From the NCBI GenBank assembly GCA_020639115.1, contig JACKHG010000009.1:62001-126000 (forward strand): a DNA stretch of 64,000 nucleotides, read 5' to 3'. The notes below the pieces were generated by a model. The model was given only the letters and a program-made list of their open reading frames with translations, made no database searches and was not told the origin of the DNA. This DNA is from Phycisphaerales bacterium. GTDB taxonomy: Bacteria > Planctomycetota > Phycisphaerae > UBA1845. The translations under genes were made by a program, and so were the position numbers. Every line of letters begins with the position of its first letter. The stretch's first letter is position 1. Shown in pieces: positions 1-9,979 of this stretch.

Positions 1-9
1 AGTCAATCG

Positions 10-819
10 ATGAACCCACAACCTGCCACCACGCCGCACAGCCACCGGCTCGGCGTCGTCTCGTTTCTCAACGCCCGCCCGCTGATCGAGGGGCTCGACT
101 GCATGCATGGCGTGAGCCTGGTGTACGACGTGCCCGCGCGGCTCGCCGGACTGCTCGACGCCGGCGAGGTGGATGCGGCGCTCGTGCCCGTGATCGACAT
201 CGTCCGCCCGCACCGCCGCTGGCAGATCATCTCGGACGCCTGCATCGGGTGCGACGGCGAGACGCTGACCGTGCGGATTTTCTCGCGCGTGCCCCCGGAC
301 GAAATCCGGCGGCTGCACGTGGACGGCGACTCACACACGTCGGTAGCCCTGGCGAGCGTGATCTGGCAGGAGATGTTCGGGCAGCAGTTGATGATCGCCC
401 CGCTGGACAGCACCGGCGGCGACTGGACGAACGTGGAGGCGGTGCTGCTGATCGGCGACAAGGTGGTGAACCACCGGTTGACCGATTTCGACATCGAGAC
501 GGACCTGGGCGGCGCCTGGAAATCCCTGACCGGCCTGCCGTTTGTTTTTGCAGCCTGGGTCTGCGGGCAGGGTTACGACGCGGGCGAACTCCCGCGGCAA
601 CTGTCCGAAGCCCGTGATCGCGGTGTTGCTGCCGCCGCCGAAATCGCGGCGAGCGCCGGGCCGCGACTGGGCTGGCCGGTCGAGCTGGCCACGCGTTACC
701 TGACGCACCGGCTGAAATTCAAGATCACCGACCGGCACCGCGAGGCGATGGCGCTCTTTCTCGACATGGTGCAGCAGCAGCACGTTATCCCGGAAGCACA
801 GGAGTTTGTCTTCGCATGA
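10..819 (+). CDS. mqnA: Chorismate dehydratase MqnA
   Basis: This 269-residue protein matches the MqnA/MqnD periplasmic-binding-like fold family. The N-terminal GVVSFLNARPLIEGL segment is the family signature and the length is normal. MqnA removes water from chorismate to give 3-enolpyruvylbenzoate, the entry step of the futalosine route to menaquinone, in the cytoplasm. Its stop codon overlaps the start of the next gene (ATGA at 816-819), and that gene encodes the pathway enzyme MqnC, which makes MqnA more likely than the sister enzyme MqnD. The ATG at 10 lies at the window edge, so upstream signals and any earlier operon genes cannot be judged. Confidence 0.92.
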   Translation: MNPQPATTPHSHRLGVVSFLNARPLIEGLDCMHGVSLVYDVPARLAGLLDAGEVDAALVPVIDIVRPHRRWQIISDACIGCDGETLTVRIFSRVPPDEIRRLHVDGDSHTSVALASVIWQEMFGQQLMIAPLDSTGGDWTNVEAVLLIGDKVVNHRLTDFDIETDLGGAWKSLTGLPFVFAAWVCGQGYDAGELPRQLSEARDRGVAAAAEIAASAGPRLGWPVELATRYLTHRLKFKITDRHREAMALFLDMVQQQHVIPEAQEFVFA

Positions 820-1955
820 TCGCATCGACCGCCGCCGTGGCTGCCCCTCCCGCATCACTCCCGACGACGCCCTGCGCCCTGTACCGGGAGCAGAGCCTGC
901 CGAACTGGGCCGGATGGCCCGACGCAGTCACGCTGGCGAAGCACCCCGAGCCGTACCGCACGTACGTGGTCGATCGCAACATCAACTACGCCAATTACTG
1001 CACCGCGAAGTGTATCTTCTGCAACTTCAAAGCCGATCCGCCCGGCATGGACTCGGGCCGCCGCGACCTGCCCGAAGGCTACGTGCTCAGCTTTGAGGAG
1101 ATCGGAAGGAAAATCGAGGAACTGATCGCGATCGGCGGTACGCAGGTGCTCATGCAGGGCGGGTTGGTTCCCGCGGAGATGCTGCCCTTCGAGTGGTACT
1201 GCGACCTGCTTCGCTTCATCAAACGCGAGTATCCCGGCATTCACACGCACGCGTTCAGCCCCCCGGAGATTTACGCCTTCCATGAAGTCTTCGGCATGTC
1301 GATTCGCGACGTGCTGCTGCGTTTGCAGGAGGCGGGGCTCGACACGATACCCGGTGGCGGCGCGGAGATCCTTTCGGACCGCGTGCGCGACCGCATCGGC
1401 ATTGGCAAAACCAATACGCAGCAATACCTCGACGTGATGCGCGCCGCCCATGAGGTGGGAATGCGCACGAGCATCACCATGATGTTCGGCCACATCGAGA
1501 CGGTCGCGGAACGCATCGAGCACCTGCGCCTCGTGCGCGAGTTGCAGGACGAGACCGGTGGGTTCACCGCGTTCATCACCTGGACGTTCCAACCGGACGG
1601 CACACCGCTGGGCCGCATGAAGAAATTCCCCAGCGACTACACCGGCGAGCCGGACGGCAAGCACCTGCACCTTGCGGGCGCGCATGAGTACCTGCGGATG
1701 CTGGCGCTGTCGCGGATCTTCCTCGACAACATCAACAACGTGCAGTCGAGCTGGGTGACGCAGGGGCCGGCGATCGGGCAGCTCGCCCTGTTCTTCGGGG
1801 CCAACGACATGGGCTCGGTGATGATGGAGGAGAACGTGGTCTCAGCCGCGGGGACGACCTATCGCCTGAACGAGCCGGAGATCCGCAACCTGATCACCGA
1901 CGCCGGGTGGCAACCGCGCAAGCGGAACTGCTACTACGCCCTGCTCGAGGGCTGA
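816..1955 (+). CDS. mqnC: Cyclic dehypoxanthinyl futalosine synthase MqnC (radical SAM)
   Basis: A 379-residue radical SAM enzyme. The cluster-binding motif CTAKCIFC (Cys62, Cys66, Cys69) follows NINYANY, as in MqnC/MqnE/CofH proteins. Further family landmarks are the GGTQVLMQGG strand, HAFSPPEI, PGGGAEIL and the C-terminal GANDMGSVMMEENVVSAAG. The enzyme cyclises dehypoxanthine futalosine to the cyclic form in menaquinone synthesis. It overlaps mqnA by four bases, which implies translational coupling. CofH and MqnE share the fold, but the GANDMGS...MMEENVVS ending and the mqnA neighbour favour MqnC. The first 40 residues are Ala/Pro-rich before the conserved part begins, so a slightly later start is possible. 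Confidence 0.92.
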   Translation: MIASTAAVAAPPASLPTTPCALYREQSLPNWAGWPDAVTLAKHPEPYRTYVVDRNINYANYCTAKCIFCNFKADPPGMDSGRRDLPEGYVLSFEEIGRKIEELIAIGGTQVLMQGGLVPAEMLPFEWYCDLLRFIKREYPGIHTHAFSPPEIYAFHEVFGMSIRDVLLRLQEAGLDTIPGGGAEILSDRVRDRIGIGKTNTQQYLDVMRAAHEVGMRTSITMMFGHIETVAERIEHLRLVRELQDETGGFTAFITWTFQPDGTPLGRMKKFPSDYTGEPDGKHLHLAGAHEYLRMLALSRIFLDNINNVQSSWVTQGPAIGQLALFFGANDMGSVMMEENVVSAAGTTYRLNEPEIRNLITDAGWQPRKRNCYYALLEG

Positions 1956-2393
1956 CGAGGCCTCGCGCCGGACGCCGCCCAATCGCTCAAAATCCGCCCG
2001 CTCAAGCCTCAGTGGCGACCCATGTTAACCTGTACTGTGGTGATTCAACGCTTGCTTTGACCGCCCAGCCTGCCTTATACTGGCTGGCGTGGGGACGGAA
2101 CGCGGCTGGCGGTGCAACTTCTTGCCCCGATTATGGGGCGGGCAACCCTCATCGCATCCCGATCTTCACACGGAAGCGTAAGAGTCGGCGGGTTCTGGGC
2201 CATCACTGCGGTTTTCCCGGCACACCGGGAGTCTTGCCTACCGGCGGGTCGGGGGCTGAACGATTTGCGGAGTCGGTCTGTCGCGAACGGGCAGCCATGC
2301 ATTTTCTGAGGGCCGGGAACCATCGCGCATCAACATAAACCCGACGGTTCGCAGGTGGGGGAAAAGCGTCCCGTCTTGAGTCGGCAACGCCCG
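1956..2393 (+). other. Intergenic leader with structured hairpins
   Basis: This 438-base gap has no convincing gene. It holds a promoter-like pair at 2052-2081 and then several potential RNA hairpins before the HD-domain gene. One is TTGCCC (2122-2127) pairing with GGGCAA (2140-2145). Another is TCCCGG-CACA-CCGGGA near 2215-2230. I do not recognise a named riboswitch or ncRNA. The distance from the putative transcription start to the gene, about 300 bases, is long enough for a regulatory leader or an independent small RNA. Confidence 0.35.
2052..2081 (+). promoter_or_regulatory. Predicted sigma-70-type promoter upstream of the HD-domain gene
   Basis: A -35-like TTGCTT (2052-2057) is followed after 18 bases by a -10-like TATACT (2076-2081). 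Transcription would start near 2088 and run through the structured leader. The call rests on consensus match and spacing only. Confidence 0.35.
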
Positions 2394-3107
2394 ATGATCG
2401 ACCTGGAGGATATCCGAAACCGCGCGCGCCGTGACCTCGTCGTCGCGACGGGCCAAGGGGCGGAGGACATCTACCTCTGGGAGCGTTCGCTGCGCGTGAC
2501 CGACGCGGCGTTCAAGATCGCCAGCCTGCCGGAACTCACCAAGCACGCTTACGACCCCGCCGTCCTGACCATCACCGGGCTCTACCACGACGCCGGCTGG
2601 ATCAGCCAGTACAACGATGGCGAGATCGCGCGCGAGCAGATCGGCTGCAAGCTCACCTCGCCGGTGCAGCGTGAATTGGGCGCGGCGCTGATGGAGCGTT
2701 CGCTGCAGGAAGTCGTGCCGGCGGACACGCTGCGCGTCGCGTCGACGGCGATCCGCAGCCTGAACGATCACGACGTGGACATCTACGAGGCGCAGCTCGT
2801 GGCGGATGCAGCCAACCTGGACGCGTTCGGCGCCCTGGGCCTGTGGCATCTGGCCCGCAAGCACACCAACGAGGGTCGGGGGCTCGCGGCGGCGATCGAA
2901 ACCTGGCAGGCGCAGAAGCAGTACGGCTACTGGTCGGCGCGGGTCAAGGACTCGCTGCGGTTCGCAGCCGTGAAGCGGATCGCCCAGGAGCGGCTCGCGG
3001 TCTTTGACCGGATGATCCAGCAACTGGCCGCCCACCACCAGGGCGCGGACATCGGCGCCGGCGTGCTGGAACCGGCGGAAGCTCGCGACATGCCGGATAT
3101 CGCCTGA
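2394..3107 (+). CDS. HD-domain phosphohydrolase-like protein
   Basis: A 237-residue soluble protein with an HD-type metal-dependent phosphohydrolase motif (YHDAGW, His65-Asp66) and a later aspartate-bearing helix (VADAANLDAFG) that would complete the metal site. HD proteins hydrolyse phosphate esters, often of nucleotides, but the substrate cannot be read from the sequence. The ATG at 2394 is chosen because the preceding in-frame GTG at 2355 adds 13 residues of no family character; neither start has a strong ribosome binding site. The gene stands alone after a long leader and converges with the zinc-ribbon gene on the other strand. Confidence 0.75.
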   Translation: MIDLEDIRNRARRDLVVATGQGAEDIYLWERSLRVTDAAFKIASLPELTKHAYDPAVLTITGLYHDAGWISQYNDGEIAREQIGCKLTSPVQRELGAALMERSLQEVVPADTLRVASTAIRSLNDHDVDIYEAQLVADAANLDAFGALGLWHLARKHTNEGRGLAAAIETWQAQKQYGYWSARVKDSLRFAAVKRIAQERLAVFDRMIQQLAAHHQGADIGAGVLEPAEARDMPDIA

Positions 3108-3176
3108 GGAATCGCCCCCTACCCCCCATTCACCGAGCGGCTGTTGCCCGGTTGCCCGCACCCGAGCCGCGCAGCG

Positions 3177-3749
3177 CTACGGGGTCTGCGGAGTCGCCGT
3201 CGCCGTGGGCGCCGCAGCGGGAACGCGCCGGGCGGCGCGCCACCACAGTACATTTCCCAAGAAGACCAGTATGCCGAGCACGGTGATGGCGACCAGGACG
3301 GCGGACGCGACGCGGCGCCGGCGCGTCGCAGCCGCTTGGTACTCCGCGGCCGCCGCACGCCGCGCGGCCTCGCTCGGATCGAACGCTGCGCCGCACTCGG
3401 AGCAGCGCGTCTCGCTCTGGCCGCGCAGATCGTAGCCGCACCGGTGGCAGCGCATGCCCGTACGGTCAACGAGGTCGGCACGGTCGAAGAGCAGCACGAT
3501 GGCGAGAACGCCGCAGGCCAGCACGGGAAGCGCAGCCAAGCGCACGACCCAACCGTGCGAACTGATGGCCGGCCCGAACGCGCCCACCGTGAGAAGCACG
3601 AAGAAGAGCACCGCCATGAGGGCAATCAGCCGGCGCTTGGGGCTGATGGCCAGTCCGGCGCCGCACGCCGCACACGTCCACGTGCCCCAGATGGGTTTCA
3701 TGACATAACGCAGCGGCTGGGGCTGACGGCAGTTGGGGCATTCGTACAT
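3177..3749 (-). CDS. Zinc-ribbon membrane protein
   Basis: A 190-residue protein with four CxxC knuckles, Cys4/Cys7 with Cys26/Cys29 and Cys101/Cys104 with Cys116/Cys119, giving two zinc ribbons. Two transmembrane segments (about residues 41-60 and 70-88) separate the ribbons, and a third lies at about 148-169. The second ribbon (CHRCGYDLRGQ) is a form common in planctomycete membrane proteins of unknown role. The ATG at 3749 is preferred because the first ribbon begins immediately after it; an upstream in-frame start would add 13 unremarkable residues. No function is assigned. Confidence 0.72.
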   Translation of the reverse strand: MYECPNCRQPQPLRYVMKPIWGTWTCAACGAGLAISPKRRLIALMAVLFFVLLTVGAFGPAISSHGWVVRLAALPVLACGVLAIVLLFDRADLVDRTGMRCHRCGYDLRGQSETRCSECGAAFDPSEAARRAAAAEYQAAATRRRRVASAVLVAITVLGILVFLGNVLWWRAARRVPAAAPTATATPQTP

Positions 3750-3816
3750 GGCGTTGCGTCCGAGGCCAGCGGGCGATCCAGATACCAACAGGGTTATTGA
3801 AAAGGAAATGAATTGC

Positions 3817-3923
3817 GCCGGTCGACCGGCTGGTGCGCCCCCAATCCACCTGTAGCGTCAATGTGCGGGTCCATGCTCGCCGAAAACCGGGCACGCCCGC
3901 AGCACATGATTAGAGCTTGCTCT
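3817..3923. repeat. Dispersed intergenic repeat, copy 1, with palindromes
   Basis: The spacer contains a perfect 14-base palindrome GCCGGTCGACCGGC (3817-3830), then CAATCCACCTGTAGCGTC (from 3842), and 70 bases later AGAGCTTGCTCT (3912-3923). The last two blocks recur with almost the same spacing at 25212-25294. The AGAGC-TT-GCTCT block overlaps the end of the Sel1 gene. Both copies lie at gene 3' ends, which suggests a mobile REP-like or terminator-type element. Confidence 0.55.
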
Positions 3924-5103
3924 AGACCAGATCGCCTATCGCAGGTTTTTCGCCCTTTTGCTTCAGGCGCTCCCATTGCCGACGATACTCGTCGACCTGC
4001 CGGCGTTCGTCGTCACTCAACTGCGCCTCGAGCTGATTCAGTTTCTTCTCGATCGCTGCGGACTCAGTCGCGTCAGCCATCTTCAATGCCACTCGATAAG
4101 TGGCGAAAGCCCTGGCCCGGTTGAGCGGTACTCCGCGTCCCTCCACCAGTGCTTCCGCAGCGCGGACAACGCCCTGCGTTTCGCCCAGGATTCCCGCATA
4201 CGCGTTGAGCACAAGCGCCTGCCGATCATCGCGTTTTAGAACGCGGCCCTCGGTGAGCAATTCGGCGAGTTCCAGCATCGCCTCGGTATTCTGCTGGTCC
4301 ACGGCCCGCATGATCCAGGTCACACCCGCTTGGTTGCTCTGAACCGTTCCGATCCCTTCGAGGTAACAGCGCCCCAGATTCAGTTGCCCCTCAGCGTCGC
4401 CATTGTCAGCCGCGCGGGAGAACCAGTGAAAAGCCCTTTCCTCGTCCTTGGCGACGCCGACACCCTCGAGGTACTTTCGGCCCACGTGGTTCTGGGCCGG
4501 CGCGTAGCCGCGCAGCGCCATCTGGAGGTACCAGTGCGTTGCCTGGACGTCATCGTGCTCGAGAACCGGCCCGCGCTCATATCCCCGTGCCAGATTGAGC
4601 ATCGCCTCGAGATCGCCCTGCTCGGCGGCTTTCCGGAACCACTGCGCGCCTTCCTCAGGCTTGGGCACACCGCCATCAACCCCCATCCAGAGCATGGTGC
4701 CCGTGGCCGTCTGTGCGTTGCGATAACCTTTATCGGCGAGTATGCGATACCAATGCAGTGCCTCGGGGAGGTTTGGCTGAAGGTCCTCGTCTCCGGTAAA
4801 CAGCAATGCCGCCAAGTTAAGCTGCGCATGAACCATCCCCTGCTCGGCGGCGCGTCGGTACCAGGTGGCTGCCTGCGCGACGTCCCGCTCCAGCGCAGCC
4901 GGCGCGTACAGACAGTCCCCCATCAACGACTGAGCTTCGGCATTGCCGCGCTCGGCAAGTGGTCGGACGAGGCGGAGGGCGCGCGCGTAGTCACCGTCGC
5001 GGTAGGCCGTCAGCGCGGGGGCCAGCGCGGCTGCGTCAGGCGCCGGCGCCACGAGGAGACAGCAGGCACAACTCACCGAAGCGATTGCCAACAGGAAGGG
5101 CAT
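3922..5103 (-). CDS. Sel1-repeat (TPR-like) exported protein
   Basis: A 393-residue protein with a hydrophobic N-terminal signal (residues about 1-25, cysteine-rich, possibly lipid-modified but without a strict lipobox). At least seven Sel1 repeats follow, recognisable from the AxWYRRAAEQGxxxAQ and YLEGxGVxxD patterns between about residues 50 and 330. The C-terminus is charged and probably helical. Sel1 proteins form superhelical scaffolds for protein-protein contacts, often outside the cytoplasm. The partner is unknown and the neighbours give no functional link. Confidence 0.85.
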   Translation of the reverse strand: MPFLLAIASVSCACCLLVAPAPDAAALAPALTAYRDGDYARALRLVRPLAERGNAEAQSLMGDCLYAPAALERDVAQAATWYRRAAEQGMVHAQLNLAALLFTGDEDLQPNLPEALHWYRILADKGYRNAQTATGTMLWMGVDGGVPKPEEGAQWFRKAAEQGDLEAMLNLARGYERGPVLEHDDVQATHWYLQMALRGYAPAQNHVGRKYLEGVGVAKDEERAFHWFSRAADNGDAEGQLNLGRCYLEGIGTVQSNQAGVTWIMRAVDQQNTEAMLELAELLTEGRVLKRDDRQALVLNAYAGILGETQGVVRAAEALVEGRGVPLNRARAFATYRVALKMADATESAAIEKKLNQLEAQLSDDERRQVDEYRRQWERLKQKGEKPAIGDLV

Positions 5104-5252
5104 GGGGCCGCCTCCGCGGAAGTGAAAGGCATTCCGGACTGCGATCGGTAGACTCGCGGCTCATCACGAGTGCCGCCGCCGCAACAACTCAGTTTACCGT
5201 CGGTCTCCCCGCCAGGGATATCGGAATCTGGCCCGTGGCTACGGTCTTTGCC

Positions 5253-6986
<1,734 letters not shown>

Positions 6987-7121
6987 GTCGGTTTTACCTG
7001 ATCCTGGGATTATGGAGTCGCTGGCGCGCCAAGCGAAGCGCGCTGCGCGTTGGGGGAACATGATACCGCGAAGAACGCGGCGGTCACGCGACGGCGGTGC
7101 CTGCGGCTATTTTTCCGCGGA

Positions 7122-8204
7122 TCAGGGGGTCGCCCGCGTGCCGTAGGCGTCACCGCCGGGCTGTTGCGGCTGCGGCTGCGGCTGCTGCGGGGACTGCGGC
7201 ACGCCGGTGCCGCCCTGGTCGTGGCGGTGGCGGACGCGGTCGTAGGCCCACAGCGCGGGCCCGGTGAGCGCGTAGAGGCAGGTGATCGCCGCCAGCGTCG
7301 GAGCCGGCCAGCGCATGAGCAACCCGATCACGATCAGCAGGATGATGATAAGGCCGAACGGCTTGCGGCCGCGCAGGTAGCGGTTGCCCAGGTGGGCGTA
7401 CTTGATGCGGCTGACCATGAGCAGGCCGGCTGCGATGGTGATGATCGGCAGCATGTTGACGAGCCACCAGCCCTTCAACTCGACGACGTGCTCGTAGAGG
7501 ATGACGAGGCTCGCGACGACAGCCGCCGCCCCGGGCGACGGCAGTCCGCGGAAGGTGCGTTCCTGCTTGGGGTTGCTCTCGGAGTGCTCGACGTTGTAGC
7601 GGGCGAGGCGCAGGGCGCAGCACGCCGCGTAGATGGCGCCGGCGATCCACGAGCCGCGCGAGGAGAAGAGCATGCTCTCCGGGCGAAAGTGGCCCGGGGG
7701 CAGCGCCGGCGCAGTGGTGTCGGCAGCGTCGTCGGCGCCGGCGTCGGCGCGGACGATCGCCGGGGCCTCGCGGCCGGTCGGCGGGCCGAGGCCGCGGTTG
7801 TGGGCGGCGACGCTGACGAGTCCGATCATGAGCAGCGCAGGTGCGGCGCCGAAGGTGATCATGTCGGCGAGGGAGTCGAGCTGCCCGCCGAAGTTGGTGG
7901 TTCCGCTGGTCATGCGCGCGACGCGGCCGTCGAGCAGGTCGAAGAACATGCCGAGGAAGATGAGGAACCCCCCCACCGAGATGAACGTCGGCAGGAACTC
8001 CTCGAGACGCCGGCTGTTGAGCGTCGCCTTGAGCGCCGGGTCGAGGTCCGCGGAGTAGAGTCCGCGCATGCAGAAGTAGATCGCCGCGAACCCGCAGAGC
8101 AGGTTGCTGAGCGTGAGCAGCGTGGGGAAAACCGCAACGTTGCGCAGCCGGCGCACGCGGCCCCTACGTCGCTTCGGCGATGGCTCGTCGTGAATCACTT
8201 TCAT
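7122..8204 (-). CDS. pssA: CDP-diacylglycerol-serine O-phosphatidyltransferase
   Basis: A 360-residue polytopic membrane enzyme with a complete CDP-alcohol phosphatidyltransferase motif D-G-x2-A-R-x8-G-x3-D-x3-D (Asp92, Gly93, Ala96, Arg97, Gly106, Asp110, Asp114). It makes phosphatidylserine from CDP-diacylglycerol and serine. It is longer than most PssA proteins because of a hydrophilic Ala/Pro/Asp-rich insert at about residues 135-175 between membrane helices, and a Gln/Pro-rich C-terminal tail. Its start overlaps the end of psd by 41 bases, and psd encodes the next enzyme, which supports the serine-specific call. Confidence 0.92.
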   Translation of the reverse strand: MKVIHDEPSPKRRRGRVRRLRNVAVFPTLLTLSNLLCGFAAIYFCMRGLYSADLDPALKATLNSRRLEEFLPTFISVGGFLIFLGMFFDLLDGRVARMTSGTTNFGGQLDSLADMITFGAAPALLMIGLVSVAAHNRGLGPPTGREAPAIVRADAGADDAADTTAPALPPGHFRPESMLFSSRGSWIAGAIYAACCALRLARYNVEHSESNPKQERTFRGLPSPGAAAVVASLVILYEHVVELKGWWLVNMLPIITIAAGLLMVSRIKYAHLGNRYLRGRKPFGLIIILLIVIGLLMRWPAPTLAAITCLYALTGPALWAYDRVRHRHDQGGTGVPQSPQQPQPQPQQPGGDAYGTRATP

Positions 8205-8889
8205 GGACCTGCGCCTCGGGATCGCCGGGGACCCCGGCGCGCTTGCGGCGGACGAGTACGGTCAGCCCGGCGCGGACCGCGTCGCCGGGCTTTACGGTTA
8301 TATCGACGTCCGGGCCCGCGGGCAGGATCAATTCCGTCCGCGAGCCGAACTTGATCATGCCGAAACGCTGGCCGCGGGCCAGCCGCATGTTCGGCCGGGC
8401 GTGGCAGATGATGCGCCGGGCGATCAGGCCGGCGACCTGGCGCACGACGATCGGGCCGGCGTGCGGCGCGTCGGGCTCGATGAGCAGCGTGTTGGCCTCG
8501 TTGCGGGCGCCCGATTCCGGGTGGCGCGCGTCGAGGAATTCGCCGGGCTTGTAGGTGACCGTGCGCACCGTGCCGGCGCAGGGCGCACGGTTGATGTGCA
8601 CGTTGAAGATGCTCAGGAAGATGCCCACCCGCCAGGCGGGCCCGCCGATCATCTCGTGGTGATCGAGCGCGGTGACCTCGGAGACGGTGCCGTCAGCCGG
8701 CGCGCACATCTCGCCGGCTGCGAAACGACCCTCGCGCTTGGGATCGCGGAAAAAGGAGATCGCCCAGATCCAGATAACGAGGGGGATTGCGGCGAGGAGA
8801 GGAATCCACAACCACAGCCCCACCGCCGCCGCACCGAGCACGACGGTGGCGATGAGCATCTCGCGAATGCCTTCCTTTGCCAGTCGCAC
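8164..8889 (-). CDS. psd: Phosphatidylserine decarboxylase (short form)
   Basis: A 241-residue proenzyme of the short Psd type. It has N-terminal transmembrane segments (about residues 11-45), FNVHINR at 95-101, and the self-cleavage site FGSR with the Gly182-Ser183 bond that yields the pyruvoyl prosthetic group. It converts phosphatidylserine to phosphatidylethanolamine. The GTG at 8889 is chosen because a GGGAGA ribosome binding site lies six bases upstream and residues before it are not conserved. It is transcribed first, with pssA overlapping its 3' end. Confidence 0.92.
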   Translation of the reverse strand: MRLAKEGIREMLIATVVLGAAAVGLWLWIPLLAAIPLVIWIWAISFFRDPKREGRFAAGEMCAPADGTVSEVTALDHHEMIGGPAWRVGIFLSIFNVHINRAPCAGTVRTVTYKPGEFLDARHPESGARNEANTLLIEPDAPHAGPIVVRQVAGLIARRIICHARPNMRLARGQRFGMIKFGSRTELILPAGPDVDITVKPGDAVRAGLTVLVRRKRAGVPGDPEAQVHESDSRRAIAEAT

Positions 8890-9248
8890 AGAAGTCTCCC
8901 TCGGTCCCGAAACGCGCCGCGCAGAGATTGTCGGCGCTCGAAGTAACTTAGCAGGCGCGCAAGGAAATGTCACGCTCGCCCGGCCGGGAACAGCCTGCGA
9001 AACGCCTCCACGGCTGGCGTTGCCGACGTGCAGTGCTGGCGAGGGAGTCACCTGCGCGGCCAGAGGCTCAGGCAATAGACAGACCGCTTTGGCGCAGGGC
9101 GCCGTCGAGCCCCGTGCGGTACCATTGCAAGAACGTCACCCGGGTGTGATCCGGGGCCCGTCCCGGTCGCCTACCTAACGGAAATCCAAGGATGGCGTCC
9201 ATCGGCTCTGGCAGATGCCTGAATCCGGGGCAACGCCCCCATCGCGCT
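8890..9248. other. Intergenic region upstream of psd
   Basis: No gene is supported in this 359-base stretch. It holds the probable psd promoter (8945-8973, minus strand) and separates the psd-pssA operon from the PIN toxin gene, which is transcribed toward it. Nothing else was recognised. Confidence 0.4.
8945..8973 (-). promoter_or_regulatory. Predicted promoter of the psd-pssA operon
   Basis: Read on the minus strand, GTGACA (8973-8968) is followed after 17 bases by TAAGTT (8950-8945). Transcription would begin near 8938, about 50 bases before the psd GTG. The -35 is a 5/6 match and the -10 is weak. Confidence 0.35.
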
Positions 9249-9659
9249 TCAGGCTCCAACCAACGGGTAGTCGCGCATGAACTGGAACAGTCGAACAACG
9301 CGCACCTGCCGCCAGGGATCGAGAACCAGCAAGTCGTCGTCTTCGGTCAGAATCACATCGGCTGCGCCGGCGACGGCCATGGCCAACAGATAGTCGTCGT
9401 TGGGATCACGGCAGCCGAGGGATTCATCCAGCGCCGATGTAACCTCCGTACCATAGCGCACAATGCGTGCAACGAGCTCGTCAATGGCCGTTGTGGCGAT
9501 CCGCAGACGCGGGCGCGCCGCAACGTCGCGCAGTTCCGCGAACTGCTCCTGGTGGTAGACGATCATGTGCTGTAAAGGGGCCAGTCTGAAAAAGGTCCGC
9601 GCTGGTCCTACCGACAGCAGCGCGCGGATCATCAGATTGGTATCAACCACCACCCGCAC
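9249..9659 (-). CDS. PIN-domain toxin (putative VapC-like RNase)
   Basis: A 136-residue PIN-domain protein. The first acidic residue sits in VVVDTN near the N-terminus, and the later acidic cluster is RDPNDDYLLAMAVAGAADVILTEDDDLL, typical of the COG1569 putative toxin family. PIN toxins are metal-dependent ribonucleases that block translation. The GTG at 9659 is chosen because an AGGAG ribosome binding site precedes it and it places VRVVVDTN at the N-terminus. It overlaps the 3' end of the antitoxin gene by 17 bases, the usual arrangement for such pairs. Confidence 0.85.
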   Translation of the reverse strand: MRVVVDTNLMIRALLSVGPARTFFRLAPLQHMIVYHQEQFAELRDVAARPRLRIATTAIDELVARIVRYGTEVTSALDESLGCRDPNDDYLLAMAVAGAADVILTEDDDLLVLDPWRQVRVVRLFQFMRDYPLVGA

Positions 9660-9885
9660 GGTGACGCTCCTGCCGCCGCGCCCGGCGAACCGCGTCAACT
9701 TCCGTCTGGATCTGCTCGTCACTCAACTGGGATTGCGAACCGCGCAGGCGATCCTGCTCCGCCAGCTCGACGTCGAAGCGCTCCGCGAGCAGGGCATCGA
9801 GCAGGGTGCGGCGTTCGTCCGGCGGCAATTGCCGGGCAAGCTCGACGAGCTGCTCCACAGAAATAGGGACCTTTAAGGTTACCAT
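9643..9885 (-). CDS. Antitoxin partner of the PIN toxin
   Basis: An 80-residue acidic/basic helical protein beginning MVTLKVPISVEQLVELARQL. The LPPDERRTLLDALLAER and SDEQIQTEVDAVRRAR segments resemble small antitoxins found next to COG1569 PIN toxins. It lies immediately upstream of, and overlaps, the PIN gene. No DNA-binding fold can be assigned with certainty. The ATG at 9885 is chosen over an upstream start because the family-like sequence begins there. It probably neutralises the toxin and represses the operon, which is inference from the arrangement. Confidence 0.72.
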   Translation of the reverse strand: MVTLKVPISVEQLVELARQLPPDERRTLLDALLAERFDVELAEQDRLRGSQSQLSDEQIQTEVDAVRRARRQERHRAGGG

Positions 9886-9979
9886 GACCGACACAAGAAT
9901 AGCCGCACAGGTTACCGCAATCAAATGATTTGCAGATCTGCCCCGTGAGCCCGCGAAGCCCGTTTCGCCCTTGCCCTGC

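Noticed and set aside
7021..7056. Possible REP-like repeat shared with about 41900
   Set aside because: Both stretches are rich in GCGCGC, but the second lies within rnr coding sequence and the similarity is explained by composition.
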